The translations under genes were made by a program, and so were the position numbers. A DNA stretch of 5,416 bases from an uncultured Hungatella sp. (GTDB lineage Bacteria; Bacillota; Clostridia; Lachnospirales; Lachnospiraceae), in the NCBI GenBank assembly GCA_959018155.1, contig CAUEKH010000202.1, forward strand, positions 1 to 5,416, read 5' to 3'. The notes beneath the pieces were generated by a model. That model was not told where the DNA came from, searched no databases, and saw nothing but the letters and a program-made list of their open reading frames with translations. Of this stretch, positions 4,798-5,416 are shown piece by piece (position 1 is the first letter of the stretch; every line of letters begins with the position of its first letter).

Positions 4798-5416
4798 AGG
4801 TAATAGATTTGCTGAGTTCGGCAGTGGAACAGAAGGCGTCGGATATCTTTCTGATACCAGGTATGCCGTTCTCCTATAAGATAGGCAGCAGAATTGTCTG
4901 CCAGAATGATGAAAAGCTGTTTCCGGCGCAGATGGAGACTCTGATTACAGAGTTGTACGAACTGGCTGGCGGCCGCAGCATGGAAAAGGTGAGGGAGCAT
5001 GGAGATGATGATTTCTCTTTTGCGCTTCCCGGGGTATCGCGGTTCCGTTCCAGCGTATTTCGCCAGAGGGGCTCTTTGGCGGCCGTGATCCGCGTGGTTA
5101 CCTTTGATCTGCCTGATTATGAGGCGCTTCATATTCCGCAGACGATTATCGACATTGCCCAGATGACGAAGGGCTTTGTGCTGGTGACGGGACCGGCAGG
5201 GAGTGGAAAGAGCACGACTCTGGCCTGTATTATTGACAAGATCAACAACACAAGGAACGCCCATGTAATCACGTTAGAGGACCCCATCGAGTATCTCCAC
5301 CGCCATAAACAGAGCGTCGTAACCCAGAGAGAGATTGTGACGGATACGGAAAGCTACGTGTCGGGGTTAAGAGCCGCCCTGCGGCAGGCGCCGGATGTGA
5401 TTCTGGTAGGAGAAAT
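4794..5416 (+). CDS. PilT-like type IV pilus ATPase, 3' end cut by window
   Basis: Cytoplasmic hexameric AAA-like secretion ATPase; PilT members retract pili by depolymerising them. The visible 207 residues cover the N-terminal PAS-like domain (1 to about 100, with KASDIFL at 14-20 matching the PilT 'ASDLHL' motif and RFRSSVFRQRG at 83-93) and most of the catalytic core. Walker A is G133-P-A-G-S-G-K139-S-T. The Asp box is I159-T-L-E-D-P-I-E-Y-L-H169. It is followed by HKQSVVTQRE and then LRAALRQAPDVILVGE at 192-207, the Walker B region. The 'QRE' and 'HKxS' elements favour PilT over PilB/GspE. The family is usually about 350 residues, so roughly 140 are missing, including the His box and C-terminal domain. 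The ATG at 4794 overlaps the preceding stop (ATGA), with GGGAG at 4780-4784 nine bases upstream. Retraction versus assembly role cannot be fixed from sequence; some systems use one PilT-like enzyme for both. Confidence 0.93.
   Translation, partial: MKVIDLLSSAVEQKASDIFLIPGMPFSYKIGSRIVCQNDEKLFPAQMETLITELYELAGGRSMEKVREHGDDDFSFALPGVSRFRSSVFRQRGSLAAVIRVVTFDLPDYEALHIPQTIIDIAQMTKGFVLVTGPAGSGKSTTLACIIDKINNTRNAHVITLEDPIEYLHRHKQSVVTQREIVTDTESYVSGLRAALRQAPDVILVGE

Noticed and set aside
4725..5264. Antisense open frame of 179 codons opposite pilT and the end of the preceding gene
   Set aside because: It lies opposite a gene with full PilT motifs, has no recognisable family features, is rich in Arg/His/Gln in the way of antisense frames, and has no good ribosome binding site that I can see.
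1..5416. CRISPR arrays, tRNA/rRNA genes, insertion sequences, attachment sites
   Set aside because: No regularly spaced repeats, tRNA-like cloverleaf, transposase motif or terminal inverted repeats were seen in the window.

Overview
The window looks like a chromosomal stretch from a Gram-positive Clostridia bacterium, most plausibly Lachnospiraceae-like. The basis is moderate GC content, strong GGAGG-type ribosome binding sites before almost every gene, and a short ComGB-like GspF. Several proteins also have the style of those genomes, namely an alanine/glutamate/threonine-rich lipoprotein linker and a DUF4860-like protein. The genus cannot be read from this sequence. All seven supported genes lie on the + strand and are tightly packed. 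The largest gap is 45 bases, no convincing intrinsic terminator is visible, and no stretch over 300 bases lacks a gene.

Region 1 (22-789) is a complete RlmB-type 23S rRNA 2'-O-methyltransferase with all three SpoU/TrmH motifs. Region 2 (833-1888) is a predicted lipoprotein with a C-terminal transglutaminase-like domain carrying an apparent Cys-His-Asp triad. The short leaders before these two genes are nearly identical.

Region 3 (1934 to the right edge) is a compact type IV pilus / type II secretion-like operon: a GspF/PilC/ComGB inner-membrane platform protein, four small single-pass membrane proteins, and a PilT-like hexameric ATPase cut by the window edge. The four small proteins do not look like textbook pilins, but each carries a hint of a pseudopilin class. 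They are a GspG-like protein with a YPPS motif and no cleavage site, a GspJ-like (DUF4860-like) protein, a GspI/PilV-like protein with a clear G|xxxxE prepilin motif, and a GspK/PilX-like protein without the usual glutamate. Gene order, overlaps (ATGAATAA and ATGA) and spacing suggest one co-translated unit building a minor-pilin tip complex driven by the platform and ATPase. No assembly ATPase (PilB/GspE), prepilin peptidase or obvious major pilin lies inside the window, so those must be sought to the right or elsewhere.

The pilus-type assignment of GspF and PilT rests on strong motifs. The pseudopilin class assignments are inference from short patterns. Two strong hairpins (2016-2038 inside gspF, 4744-4763 just before pilT) may shape expression inside the operon.
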